A stretch of DNA of 64,000 bases, taken from positions 1-64,000 of the forward strand of contig JAPPMC010000235.1 in the NCBI GenBank assembly GCA_028819235.1, read 5' to 3'. The notes under the pieces are model-generated. The model was not told where the DNA came from, ran no database searches, and worked only from the letters and a program-made list of their open reading frames with translations. Within the stretch, counting starts at the first letter, position 1; each line of letters opens with the position of its first letter. Source of the DNA: Bryobacterales bacterium. Its GTDB lineage: Bacteria > Acidobacteriota > Terriglobia > Bryobacterales > UBA6623. Both the position numbers and the translations under genes were made by a program. Positions 28,298-36,793 of this stretch are shown one piece after another.

Positions 28298-29662
28298 CTA
28301 ATCGTTCCCATCCAACGCGTCGATCGGCTTGCCCCCCGTTCTCCGCCACCATTCGAACACGGCCTCGCGCATGGCCGCCATCCGGTGGGCGTGTTCGGGC
28401 CTCTCAGCCAAGTTGCTGCGTTCCCTTGGATCGGCGTGGAGATCGTACAGGTCCTCGGCCCCCATCTGGCGTGTGGGATAGTCGGTCTCAATAGACTGGA
28501 TGCGAAAGTAGTCCTGATTACGAGAGGCGACGATGTCCTGAAGGTACAGGATGTACTTCCACCGATCATCCCTTCCGTAGAGCGCGAAGATGTCTCGCTC
28601 GGGCCGTTCGTCGCCCTCGGTTACGAACGCCGGGTAGATCGCCCCGAACAGGCGCTCCCGATTCTTCGACCTCCTACCCTCGATGATTGGCCTTAGGCTG
28701 TTCCCCTCGGCGGAGGCCGGCACCGGAACGTCGGCGTAATCCAGAATCGTTGGGTAGACATCCAGAGTGCTGGTCAGGTAGTCGAAGCGCTGTCCGGCCT
28801 CGATCTCGGTGGGCCACGAGAAGAGGATTGGAGTGCGGACGCCCTTCTCGAAGGGAGAACCCTTGGATACCAAGCCATTGCACCAACCGTTGTCCGTGAG
28901 GAACACGAACAACGTGTTCTCGTAGAGGCCCTTCTCGCGCAGTTTCCCACGAAGCTTCCCGATCCCGTCGTCCATCCATGCCTCCATCGCAAGGCTTACG
29001 TGCTCCTTCTCTAGGAATGCCTCCCGGCGATCTTCCGCGATCCACGGGGGAACAGGAATCTCGCTTCGATCAATCAACGAGAGGTAGTCTTCCGAAGGGT
29101 TGTGGGGACGATGCGGCAGCTTGGGAGCCCACCAGATAAACATCGGATTGCGCCCGCCAACTTCGTCGATGAACGCAAACAGATCGGCTTGACCATCGCG
29201 AACGAAGGTATCCGCAGTCTCACCCTTGCCGTGGGTGAAGCCCATGGCCCTCGGATCGCCCTCCCAGTACTTTCCTTCTACGTAGGTGGCGTAGCCCGCG
29301 TCTCGCAAGAGGCTCGGCAACGAGTTTGCGGGGTCGAGTCTCTTGGTTCCAAAGTTGTGGTAGACGCCTGTCTGATGGGGCCAGCGACCGCTCAGGAAGC
29401 TCGCAAGTGTCGGATGGCAGCGCGACATGGGCAGGTGCGCGCGGGTGAAGAGCGTTCCAGACCTAGCTAGCAGGTCGACATTGGGAGTGTGCGCGATCCG
29501 GCTGCCCATGAAGCCAAAGTGTTCGTTGTCGTGGTCATCGGAAATGAGGAGCACGATGTTCGGCTGCTCGGCAGCGGGAAGCAGTGCCGCTATGAGTGTC
29601 GCAGAAGCAATCGCAGCGAGCAGGGCGCAAGGGCGAGTCGCTCTTCGCAGAAGGCTAGGCAT
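28298..29662 (-). CDS. Exported sulfatase with an atypical active-site motif
   Basis: The ATG at 29662 begins a signal peptide (RATRPCALLAAIASATLIAALLPAA). The fold is a clear type I sulfatase: NIVLLISDDHDNEHFG (calcium Asp pair), GYATYVEGKYW, FVFLTDNGWCNG and KGVRTPILFSWP. The formylglycine segment reads SRCHPTLASFLSGRWPHQTG: the Cys that is oxidised is present, and so is Pro, but the invariant Arg of C-x-P-x-R is Leu. Members of such divergent groups may still be modified by another maturase or may be inactive or phosphatase-like. The neighbour at 30239 has the canonical motif. The substrate is unknown. Confidence 0.88.
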   Translation of the reverse strand: MPSLLRRATRPCALLAAIASATLIAALLPAAEQPNIVLLISDDHDNEHFGFMGSRIAHTPNVDLLARSGTLFTRAHLPMSRCHPTLASFLSGRWPHQTGVYHNFGTKRLDPANSLPSLLRDAGYATYVEGKYWEGDPRAMGFTHGKGETADTFVRDGQADLFAFIDEVGGRNPMFIWWAPKLPHRPHNPSEDYLSLIDRSEIPVPPWIAEDRREAFLEKEHVSLAMEAWMDDGIGKLRGKLREKGLYENTLFVFLTDNGWCNGLVSKGSPFEKGVRTPILFSWPTEIEAGQRFDYLTSTLDVYPTILDYADVPVPASAEGNSLRPIIEGRRSKNRERLFGAIYPAFVTEGDERPERDIFALYGRDDRWKYILYLQDIVASRNQDYFRIQSIETDYPTRQMGAEDLYDLHADPRERSNLAERPEHAHRMAAMREAVFEWWRRTGGKPIDALDGND

Positions 29663-30238
29663 GCGGTTGCCCCGGTTCGGGGCCAGCACATTGTAGTGCA
29701 GACACTCGCAATTGCGTGGTAGGCCCACGATCAGACGCAATCAAGAAGCCCGGACGATTGGGCTGTTGCTGGCCCTGTCTGCGAGGGAGAACTCGGGCCA
29801 CCGGGGGGAATGATCGGCCACCGCCGTGGAAGCAGACGACTCCATGAGCATTCCGCTCCAAACAGCACGCGAGGATTGCTGGAAGTTTGCTGATGGAGAA
29901 TGCGGATCCCGCGGACAGACTGGCTGCGGCGCTCAACTGGGAACGGCGGTGAGCCCAGCGAGACCTCGACGGAGCGTGAGCATCTTTGGAAAGCACCCTG
30001 GCGCGGGGCTCTTCTGGGGACTGGGCAGTCGCAGAAGCACCAGCCTCGGAATCACGAGGATCTCGCAAGAACTGCGGCAGCATTCCGCCCGATGCCTGCA
30101 ATTGGCTACTCGCAGCCCCGGCGACCGATGACCCTCGTCTCAGAAGAGTCAAGTGACGCCAGATGCCGCACGCATGGCGGGCCTTGGACAATTGGCGGGC
30201 AACTGCCCGAGCAGAAGGAGTGAGACGACTCCTGCTTT
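29663..30238. other. 576-base gap without a recognisable gene
   Basis: Separates two same-strand sulfatase genes. Scattered open frames on both strands have no supporting motif or start signal. Confidence 0.5.
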
Positions 30239-31726
30239 CTATCGCGGACCCGGGTCTAGACCGACATAGTTCGCCGGGTCCGAGGGCCGATGGTGGCCTG
30301 GCAGCAGTTCGGTAAGCCGCCGTCTCTCCGGAGGCAGGTCCTGGAACTGCATCACCTGCTTGCGGGCGGGATTCTGGGGCAGCAGTGCCGCCAGACGCTC
30401 CCTGGTCGTTGCGAACTCCGTAACACCCGCCAGGTTGTGCCACTCATTCGGGTCGCTGTCGTGGTCGTAGAGCTCCTCGCCGTCTGGGTAACTCGTAAAG
30501 CGCCACCGCTCTGTGCGAACGGAGTTCCTGTCGGGCCCCATGGAGGTGATCGCCGGGTGATCCCACTCAGCAGTGTGGTCTTGGAGGAGGCGTCGCAGGC
30601 TCTCGCCGTCAAGCTCCTCACGCTTCGGCAACCCGGCCAGATCGATCAAGGTTGGATAGATGTCGAGCAACTCGGCCGTGCGGTCGCAGATCACGCCACC
30701 AGCCTCGATGCCCGGGCCCGCAAAGATGATGGGCACGCGACAGGAGCGTTCCCAAAGGGTGAACTTCCGCCAATGCTTCTTCTCGCCGAACTGCCAGCCA
30801 TGGTCGCTCCACAAGACAACGATTGTGTTGTCGGCATGGGGCCCGCTGTCGAGTGCCTCAATCACACGCCCGACGTTGGCATCTGCAAAGTTGACGCAGG
30901 CCAGGTACGCCGACACGGCGCGCTTCCATTGCCCCGATGAGGTCACGTTGTCGTGATCCCGGAAGCTGCGGAGCGATGTCGCACTGCTGATGGCAGACTT
31001 CGGCACGTCGGCAAGGTCGTTTTCCAAGTACGGTGGGAGTTCCACTGCGGCCTCTGGAAACCTGCCGAAGTACTTCATTGGCGCGTAGAACGGCAGGTGC
31101 GGCCTGTAGAACCCACAGGCCACGAAAAAGGGCCTTGCATGGTCCTTGGAGAGGTATTCCGCCGCCCAATGGGCAAGTCTCCTGTCTGCGGTAGCCTCGT
31201 CGTCGACGTCGAGTCCACTCCAGTCGAAGCGGCCGCTGTCGAGCCTATTCACTGGAGGATCGGGTGCCTGCAGAAAGCCGCGGAAGCTGTTGTAGTAATG
31301 CCAGGAGGCGGCCTCATTCTGGGTATTGTGGAAGGTCTTGCCCCCGCCAATCACTTCGTAGCCGTGCCGCATAAAGTGCTGCGGCAGCGTCACAGCCAGC
31401 GGCATCGCGTCGCGCCAGACGTCGCCATTGCTGTAGCAGCCAGACGTGGTCGGGCGCATGCTGGTCATCATGCTCGCCCGCGAGGGATTGCATGCCGGGG
31501 CTTGGCAGTACGCCCGCCGGAAGGTGACACCCCGCTTGGCAAGCGCGTCGATGTTCGGCGTGAGCGACTGGGGGTGCCCGCGCAGGACTCCGATCCAATC
31601 GTTCAAGTCGTCGATCGAGAGCATTAGGACGTTGGGGCCTGCGGCACTGCTGCGCCGGCAAGCGGCGCCGCTTGCGGCTGCGGCGCCCAGTCCTGCAAGT
31701 CGGATCCATTCCCGGCGGGAGAGCAC
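30239..31726 (-). CDS. Exported sulfatase, iduronate-2-sulfatase-like
   Basis: I prefer the GTG at 31726, which gives a Tat-type leader (LSRREWIRLAGLGAAAASG) ending at GAAC, a possible lipobox; an ATG at 31768 would add 14 residues. Active-site blocks: NVLMLSIDDLNDWIG (metal), CNPSRASMMTSMRP (canonical C-x-P-S-R for formylglycine), GKTFHN, HLPFYAPMKYF and VLWSDHGWQFGEKKHWRKFTLWE. The last block is characteristic of iduronate-2-sulfatase/choline-sulfatase relatives. It probably removes sulfate from a polysaccharide outside the cytoplasm. No anaerobic or aerobic sulfatase maturase is visible in the window. Confidence 0.9.
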   Translation of the reverse strand: MLSRREWIRLAGLGAAAASGAACRRSSAAGPNVLMLSIDDLNDWIGVLRGHPQSLTPNIDALAKRGVTFRRAYCQAPACNPSRASMMTSMRPTTSGCYSNGDVWRDAMPLAVTLPQHFMRHGYEVIGGGKTFHNTQNEAASWHYYNSFRGFLQAPDPPVNRLDSGRFDWSGLDVDDEATADRRLAHWAAEYLSKDHARPFFVACGFYRPHLPFYAPMKYFGRFPEAAVELPPYLENDLADVPKSAISSATSLRSFRDHDNVTSSGQWKRAVSAYLACVNFADANVGRVIEALDSGPHADNTIVVLWSDHGWQFGEKKHWRKFTLWERSCRVPIIFAGPGIEAGGVICDRTAELLDIYPTLIDLAGLPKREELDGESLRRLLQDHTAEWDHPAITSMGPDRNSVRTERWRFTSYPDGEELYDHDSDPNEWHNLAGVTEFATTRERLAALLPQNPARKQVMQFQDLPPERRRLTELLPGHHRPSDPANYVGLDPGPR

Positions 31727-31732
31727 GTCGCG

Positions 31733-31738
31733 AGTATA
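31733..31738 (-). promoter_or_regulatory. Candidate -10 element for the iduronate-type sulfatase
   Basis: On the minus strand TATACT is followed by 6 bases and then the GTG at 31726. That spacing would place the transcript start at the start codon (leaderless). No ribosome site is visible before the GTG. Confidence 0.35.
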
Positions 31739-31956
31739 GCCCGAGCGAGGCGCCCTCGACCTAGACATCAAGCAGGCCGGAAGCCCCGACAAAGGTCGAG
31801 ATCGACTCCAAGCGGATCGTGTCCCGGCGATTCGATCGGCAGGACTGCCGGTGCTCTTGCAGAAGGCGGCTCGGGGCCCCATCAACGCCCGTCTGCCTCG
31901 AATTCCCAAGGGCCTGGCCGATCAGAGAGAGGCTCCGGTCCAGATTCACTTGCGAC

Positions 31957-33048
31957 TCACACGGCCGCGACCTTGACGCAATAGATCGGCGGCAACGAAT
32001 CGAAGATGCACGTCCAATCTTCACCTCCGTCGCGCCCCATCCATAGTTGCCCGGTAGTCGTGCCGAAGTAGATCGCGGGCGAATCGAGGTCGTCACACAC
32101 CATCGCGTCCCGCAGAACGGTGAAGAACGTCTGTTGCTGGGGGAGTCCCTTGCTCAGCCGCTGCCACGAGGTTCCGCCGTCCTCACTGCGCCAGACCGCG
32201 GGCGCCCCGTCGGGACAGGCGCGAGTGGAAGGCTCAAGTGGCATGACGAATACGGTATTCGGGTCGTGCGGGTGGACGATGATCGGCAACCCGAAATCAG
32301 AGGGGAGCCCGGCGGCTATGGAGCGCCAAGTCCGACCGGAGTCATCGCTCCTTAGGACGCCGATGCCCGGACGCTCCGGAAAGCCTCCGTGGTTCTGCAT
32401 GTATAGGCGGCCGGGAGCGGCCGGGTGGGCCGCGATCTTGTGGACACATTGCCCGAATTCCGGGTAAGGGTCGGGCATGAATCCGACACCGATTCCTTGG
32501 TTGTTGGCGGTGAAGGTTTCGCAGCCGTCTTCGCTGACGTAGTGGCCTCCCGTCGAGATGCCGAGATGCAGGCGATTCTCGGTACGCAAGATCGTGTGCA
32601 GGCAGAGGCCGCCATTGCCGGGCTGCCAATGCGGGGCGTGTTGGTGGTTGCTGATGGATTGGACCAACTGCCACGATTGCCCCCCATCGTGACTTCGGAA
32701 CAGCGCAGCCGGTTCGACCCCGCACCAGAGGTCGTTTTCGTTGTCTCCGGCCTCGAGAGCCCAGATGTTCTCCAGCGCGCGCCCGTCGTCTTCCGGGAAG
32801 GTTGGGGCGGACGCCGTCTCGCCGAACTTGTTGCCAAAGTCCCTTGAGACCAGAACCTTCATTCCAAAGAACGGGTTGCAGCACGACGCGTAGATCCGGG
32901 GCTCGCTACGCAGATCGATCAATGTCGAGAACACGGCAACGCCCGGGGCGAAAGGTCCCCGCAACGAAAAACCGGTCCGCGACGGTGACGCCTCTGCTAC
33001 GAAGAGCCCCTTCTTGGTGCCGATACAGAGAACGACGCGCTGCGACAT
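31957..33048 (-). CDS. BNR/sialidase-like beta-propeller protein
   Basis: 363 residues without a signal peptide. Asp-box repeats are clear: RSHDGGQSWQLV, VSEDGCETF, RSDDSGRTWRSI, RSEDGGTSWQRL and GRDGGEDWTCI (S-x-D-x-G-x-T-W pattern), building a multi-bladed propeller like sialidases and photosynthesis stability factors. Catalytic sialidase residues are not evident, so a true glycosidase role is doubtful. The start ATG shares a base with the stop of the MoaD-like gene (TGATG), so the two are translated together. The conserved pairing with a ubiquitin-like protein is the best clue to function, which is unknown. Confidence 0.85.
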   Translation of the reverse strand: MSQRVVLCIGTKKGLFVAEASPSRTGFSLRGPFAPGVAVFSTLIDLRSEPRIYASCCNPFFGMKVLVSRDFGNKFGETASAPTFPEDDGRALENIWALEAGDNENDLWCGVEPAALFRSHDGGQSWQLVQSISNHQHAPHWQPGNGGLCLHTILRTENRLHLGISTGGHYVSEDGCETFTANNQGIGVGFMPDPYPEFGQCVHKIAAHPAAPGRLYMQNHGGFPERPGIGVLRSDDSGRTWRSIAAGLPSDFGLPIIVHPHDPNTVFVMPLEPSTRACPDGAPAVWRSEDGGTSWQRLSKGLPQQQTFFTVLRDAMVCDDLDSPAIYFGTTTGQLWMGRDGGEDWTCIFDSLPPIYCVKVAAV

Positions 33049-33320
33049 CAAGAGCCTCCTGAAACTGCCGGAAGGACGACGATAACGTCTCCCGGCTCGA
33101 GTTGGGTTGCGAGCGCCTCCCGGTCCAGGATGTTTGCGCTGTTGACGAAGAGGTTCAAGTGTCGGCGAACCGCACCGGTTTCATCGCAGATCGAGCGATA
33201 CAACGAAGGGTGATTCCCGTCGAGTTGATCCAATGCTGACCCGACCGTGGCGGCCTGCAGCACGATCTCGGAGGGGCACTTCGCATAGCTCGCGAGTGCA
33301 GAGGAGATCTCAACCGTCAC
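33048..33320 (-). CDS. MoaD/ThiS-like ubiquitin-fold protein
   Basis: The GTG at 33320 starts a 90-residue beta-grasp protein (VTVEISSALASYA at the start, LFVNSANILDREALATQLEPGDVIVVLPAVSGGS at the end; only short parts are cited as diagnostic: FVNSANI and PGDVIVVLPAVSGG). MoaD and ThiS end in Gly-Gly, the site of thiocarboxylation; here one Ser follows, so removal of the Ser by a protease, as in some ubiquitin-like proteins, would be needed. An ATG at 33362 would add 14 residues. It is coupled to the BNR propeller gene by a TGATG overlap. Confidence 0.82.
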   Translation of the reverse strand: MTVEISSALASYAKCPSEIVLQAATVGSALDQLDGNHPSLYRSICDETGAVRRHLNLFVNSANILDREALATQLEPGDVIVVLPAVSGGS

Positions 33321-33615
33321 GCAGACGCCCTGCCCTTCGCTTGCCAAGGGTCTGCCTCCCATTCTGGTTGCCGTTCCCGACTCACTCCGTCGATTGCTGC
33401 GCTGGTGCGTACCGTCGTTGGCCTGCTAACGAGGTTGGGACCGGAGTACTCCCCCGCTGTCCTAGAGTCACGTTTCACCATAGAACACGCTATCTGCAAC
33501 TGCTGTAGGCACTTGAGGGACCTTGCCGTTCGAGGGGCGTGCCGAGCCGTTGACAGAGGTTGCATCGCCACCCTCCGCTCCGTTTCTGTCCCCGGAAGTC
33601 GCCATGGCGCGGTAG

Positions 33616-33962
33616 GCGATCGGTCAGCAGGACAGCCCCAACGGGCTGCACACGCGCAGGCTATGCCGGACGGACGAGCAGGTCTCGATTCTCCGCCTTG
33701 GTGGCTGGCACATCGGCGCGGCCCAGGGCAAGGACGAGGCAATCCGGATCATGCACGCGGCGATCGACGAGGGCATGACGGTTCTTGAAGACCCTCGAGA
33801 CTACCAAGACGGAGGTTCTGAGGAAATCATGGGCCGCCCGCTCGCCGAAGGCGGCAAGAGGGAGAACGTCTTCTTCATGACTAAGAACTGCGAGCGTGAC
33901 TGCGGGGTCCCCCGAGCAACCTCGAGGACCGTCTGCGCCGCCTGAAGACGGATCGCCCAAAT
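33616..33962 (+). pseudogene. Aldo/keto reductase remnant
   Basis: About 115 residues of an aldo/keto reductase are readable in frame: EQVSILRLGGWHIGAA, KDEAIRIMHAAIDEGMT, DYQDGGSEEIMGRPLAEGGK and NVFFMTKNCERD. After position ~33900 the homology continues two bases out of phase (SNLEDRLRRLKTDRP) and then ends. The remaining ~230 residues are missing, the start is degraded, and Asp/Tyr of the catalytic DxxxY are partly changed. At 33962 it runs straight into the end of another pseudogene on the opposite strand, marking a rearrangement point. Confidence 0.75.
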
Positions 33963-34133
33963 GGGCAACGGCCTTGATGCGGTTCACTCCAAAGCCAGCA
34001 GCGTCCACCTCCGCCTCGCACCGTCCGGGCTCGGTGCACGGGGGCTTTAGCTCGACCGTCACAGACGGGCCTTCCTCGAGCGTTACGATGGCCGTCACCT
34101 GAGCGTTGTTGGCGAAAGTACGATCCTTGGCTA

Positions 34134-34158
34134 GCGTAGTGTCCCGTTAATTAATTTA
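34134..34158 (+). repeat. Left terminal inverted repeat of the IS630 element
   Basis: Begins GCGTAGTGTCCCGTTAAT directly after the TA. It pairs with the right end with matches concentrated in GTCCC and TTAAT. Confidence 0.75.
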
Positions 34159-34196
34159 TTCTTAATAGCAGATCTTGAACTCGAAAGGAGACTGCC

Positions 34197-35285
34197 GTGC
34201 CACGTGGCCGCAAACTCACCCCGCTCGGGCTCACTGACGATCAGCGAGAACAACTGGAAGCGTGGTCTCGCTCGACATCCATGCCGCATGGGCTGGTCCT
34301 GCGTGCCCGCATCATTCTGGCGAGCGCCGAAGGCCTGACGAACACTGCCGTTGCCCGGCAGCTCGGCATTTCGTTGCCGACGGTTGGCAAGTGGCGTAAG
34401 CGCTTCTTGGATGTCGGTGTGCAGGGCCTGCACGACGATGCCCGACCGGGGGCGCCCCGCACTTACGACGATGAGAAGGTCGCCGCTGTGATCCACCGAG
34501 CGCTGCACGAGCGGGCGAAGGGATCGCGCACCTGGAGTGTGCGGCAAATGGCGGACGAAGAGGGGATCTCCAAGAGCACTGTGCAGCGCTGGTTCTCGCT
34601 GTTCGGGGTCAAGCCCCACCTCTCGAAGACGTTCAAGCTGTCAAACGATCCCTTCTTCATCGAGAAGGTCCGCGACATCACCGGCCTTTATCTCAATCCT
34701 CCCGACCATGCTGTCGCGATCTGCGTGGACGAGAGGACCCAGATTCAAGCGCTGGACCGCACGCAGCCGATCCTGCCCTCGGGATTCGGCTGTGCCGAAG
34801 GGTACACGCACGACTACATCCGGCACGGGACGACAACCCTGTTCGCGGCCCTAGACGTCGCCAGCGGCAACGTGACTGCGAGGTGCCGCAAGCGGCACCG
34901 CCACCAGGAATGGCTCTCCTTCCTGCGGCTGATCGACAGGGAGACACCCGAGGAGCTTGACCTGCACCTCGTCTGCGACAACTACGCCACGCACAAGCAC
35001 GCGAAGGTGCGCGCGTGGATTGCCAAGAATCCGCGCATCCACCTGCACTTCCCGCCGACCTACGCCTCCTGGCTGAATCAGGTCGAGCGCTGGCTCGCGC
35101 TGCTCAGCCAGCGAGCCATCAAGCGCCAGACCCTCCACAGCGTGACAGACCTCAAGCGCAAGATCATGGCCTTCTGCGAGCACTACAACGAGTCCCCGAA
35201 GCCGTTCGTATGGGTGGCCACAGCCGACTCGATCTTCGAGAAGCTCAACCAGTTATGTAAACATATTAATGGGACGGCAGACTAG
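34197..35285 (+). CDS. IS630-family transposase
   Basis: 362 residues, intact. N-terminal helix-turn-helix pair (GLTNTAVARQLGISLPTVGKW and MADEEGISKSTVQRWF) followed by an RNase-H-like DDE domain: Asp in ICVDERTQIQALDRTQP, Asp in LHLVCDNYATHKH and Glu in ASWLNQVERWLALL. The family transposes by cut-and-paste into TA. The ATG at 34197 follows AAAGGAG at 10 bases. Unusually, the frame runs through the right inverted repeat and its stop TAG is made of the target-site TA plus the first flanking base. Confidence 0.95.
   Translation: MPRGRKLTPLGLTDDQREQLEAWSRSTSMPHGLVLRARIILASAEGLTNTAVARQLGISLPTVGKWRKRFLDVGVQGLHDDARPGAPRTYDDEKVAAVIHRALHERAKGSRTWSVRQMADEEGISKSTVQRWFSLFGVKPHLSKTFKLSNDPFFIEKVRDITGLYLNPPDHAVAICVDERTQIQALDRTQPILPSGFGCAEGYTHDYIRHGTTTLFAALDVASGNVTARCRKRHRHQEWLSFLRLIDRETPEELDLHLVCDNYATHKHAKVRAWIAKNPRIHLHFPPTYASWLNQVERWLALLSQRAIKRQTLHSVTDLKRKIMAFCEHYNESPKPFVWVATADSIFEKLNQLCKHINGTAD
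35258..35282 (-). repeat. Right terminal inverted repeat of the IS630 element
   Basis: On the minus strand it begins GTCTGCCGTCCCATTAAT after the TA. It also encodes the last residues of the transposase. Confidence 0.75.
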
Positions 35286-36100
35286 GACGTCGGCGCGCAA
35301 CTGCACGCGGGACTCGTCGGCATAGTTCGACCGGTTGCTGGTGAGGCGGACGGTGCCCTGGGAGCCCGCCACGAGACTGCGCAGCAACTGCCGCCAATTG
35401 GCGTCGTGCCGCTGGTCGTCGCTCGGCAAACGCATGCGCCAACGCCAGCTGCCCCCGGTCGCGAATATCACGGCGCGGGCGTGGCCGTACTTCTGTCGGA
35501 CAAGCAGCGGCAGGCTGTCGCGGCCGAAGCGCACGCTCGAGAGCATCACGGCGGCTGGCTTGAGAGCGCCCAGAATCTGAGAGTCGGCGAGTTCCGGCAA
35601 CTCTTCCCACAGCTCGTTGTTCCTCGTGGGATCCGAAGCCAGTCGGCAGACCAGCGAGTCCCGTCCCTGGGGCGAGAGTTCGGCCTTGACCCGTTCCCCG
35701 AAAAAGGAGGCCTCAGCTGCAGCCAGCCTTGCAGGCAACACATCGACGGTTTCGGAATGCTGCCATCCGCCCGCCCCGAGACCATTGCATCCGCCCAGCA
35801 TCAGCAGAGTGCCGCCCTTCCGGTTCGCGTACTCGCCAATCGCCACCTGATGGTTCGGCGAGAAGAACGCTGCCTCGAAACTCCCGATGATCAGCGCGTC
35901 TTGGGCAAACAGATCCTCCTCCTCAGACGGAAAGCTGTCCTCCAGTTCCTCGGAGAGTGTCGACACCTTGGCGATAGAACTTGTTGGCGGGCGTACGCAA
36001 CATCGTGACCAGCTGCACGCTCGCATCGATGTGCCTGGCCCGCCGCATGAACTTGTACTGCCGCGGGGTTCGCCCTCGACATACAGGCTGCTGCGGCGCC

Positions 36101-36793
36101 CCCGCGGAACGTCCAAGGTCCGGCGGCGGGCGTGAGCACGGTCCTGCCGGATCGATGAAAGGCTTCGTATCCATCGCCGAGCTGCGAGCGAAGCCAATGG
36201 TCCTGATTCACGCGCGGCCGCGGGTGAACCCCGCGGGCCCGCGCCCCCGTTGACTGATGGCTCCGGCCCCAACGCGTGAGAACTATCGGCGCCGATGGCC
36301 TTGGTCTTTATGCAACGGTCCCATAGCCCATAGACTAGTCAGGAATGCGGAGGCACAACGACGGCGAGCGTTGCGGTCCGCAATCTGGACAACGTGATGA
36401 GAGAGGCGCTTGCGAGCGCAAGTGGCGGGAAACAGTTGTCCCGTTGAAGAGGGAGCGCGGCTCATTCTGCACGATGCTGTGGGGCGCAATCCCACCCGGC
36501 CGGATCTCACGAGCCGCGTCCGCTCGCACTTCGGACCGATTCTCCCCGTGGACTTCGAACTGCCCGATCTGGAGCCAGCTAGTGGAGCAGGGGCCTTCGA
36601 GTCGTAACCTCTCGCCGATGCCCAAGGTTCGCGAAACCAGCACTGTGCCCGGACCCATCCGCAAGTCGCCCGATCCCGATTCTGCAGCTCGGGTCTCGAC
36701 TCATCCCCTGCACGAGCTGTGCTTGACGGCTGCAGCGCGGACGTGTGTCGTGAAGACGGGCGCTGCCGCCTGCTGCGGCGAGGAGCACTGACG
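36101..36793. other. 693-base stretch with no supported gene
   Basis: Probably includes the decayed 5' end of the amidotransferase-like pseudogene and whatever preceded the GMC gene. A 109-residue minus-strand frame (36335-36664) and plus-strand frames exist, but I recognise none and find no start signals. GMC oxidoreductases of this type often have a small partner gene (gluconate dehydrogenase subunit 3-like) upstream; I do not see one. Confidence 0.4.

Larger units (their letters stand above)
34134..35282 (+). mobile_element. IS630-family insertion sequence
   Basis: A 1149-base element flanked by TA at 34132-34133 and at 35283-35284, the hallmark target duplication of IS630/Tc1/mariner elements. 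Imperfect terminal inverted repeats share GTCCC(G/A)TTAAT about 7 bases inside each end. It carries one full-length transposase gene. Excising it with one TA restores an open frame across the host pseudogene, so the boundaries are well supported. Confidence 0.9.
33965..36100 (-). pseudogene. Glutamine-amidotransferase-like membrane protein gene, split by IS630 and frameshifted
   Basis: Reading 36100 down to 35283 gives LYVEGEPR, then QYKFMRRARHIDAS (another frame), then ELEDSFPSEEEDLFAQDALI, GSFEAAFFSPNHQVAI, GGTLLMLGGCNGLGAGGW, WEELPELADSQILGALKPAA and GGSWRWRMRLPSDDQRHDA. These are blocks of the large membrane proteins with a GATase-like domain and vWA-type partners. The frame continues on the far side of the IS630 element as AKDRTFANNAQVTAIVTLEEG and VELKPPCTEPGRCEAEVDAAG, exactly in phase once the element and one TA are removed. 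Two single-base frame changes (near 36065 and 35957) and a missing C-terminus mean the gene was probably dead apart from the insertion. Confidence 0.75.

Noticed and set aside
36335-36664. Minus-strand frame with SRTLGIGERLRLEG and NEPRSLFNGTTV looking gene-like
   Set aside because: No family recognised, no ribosome site, and it sits in the decayed region upstream of the GMC gene.
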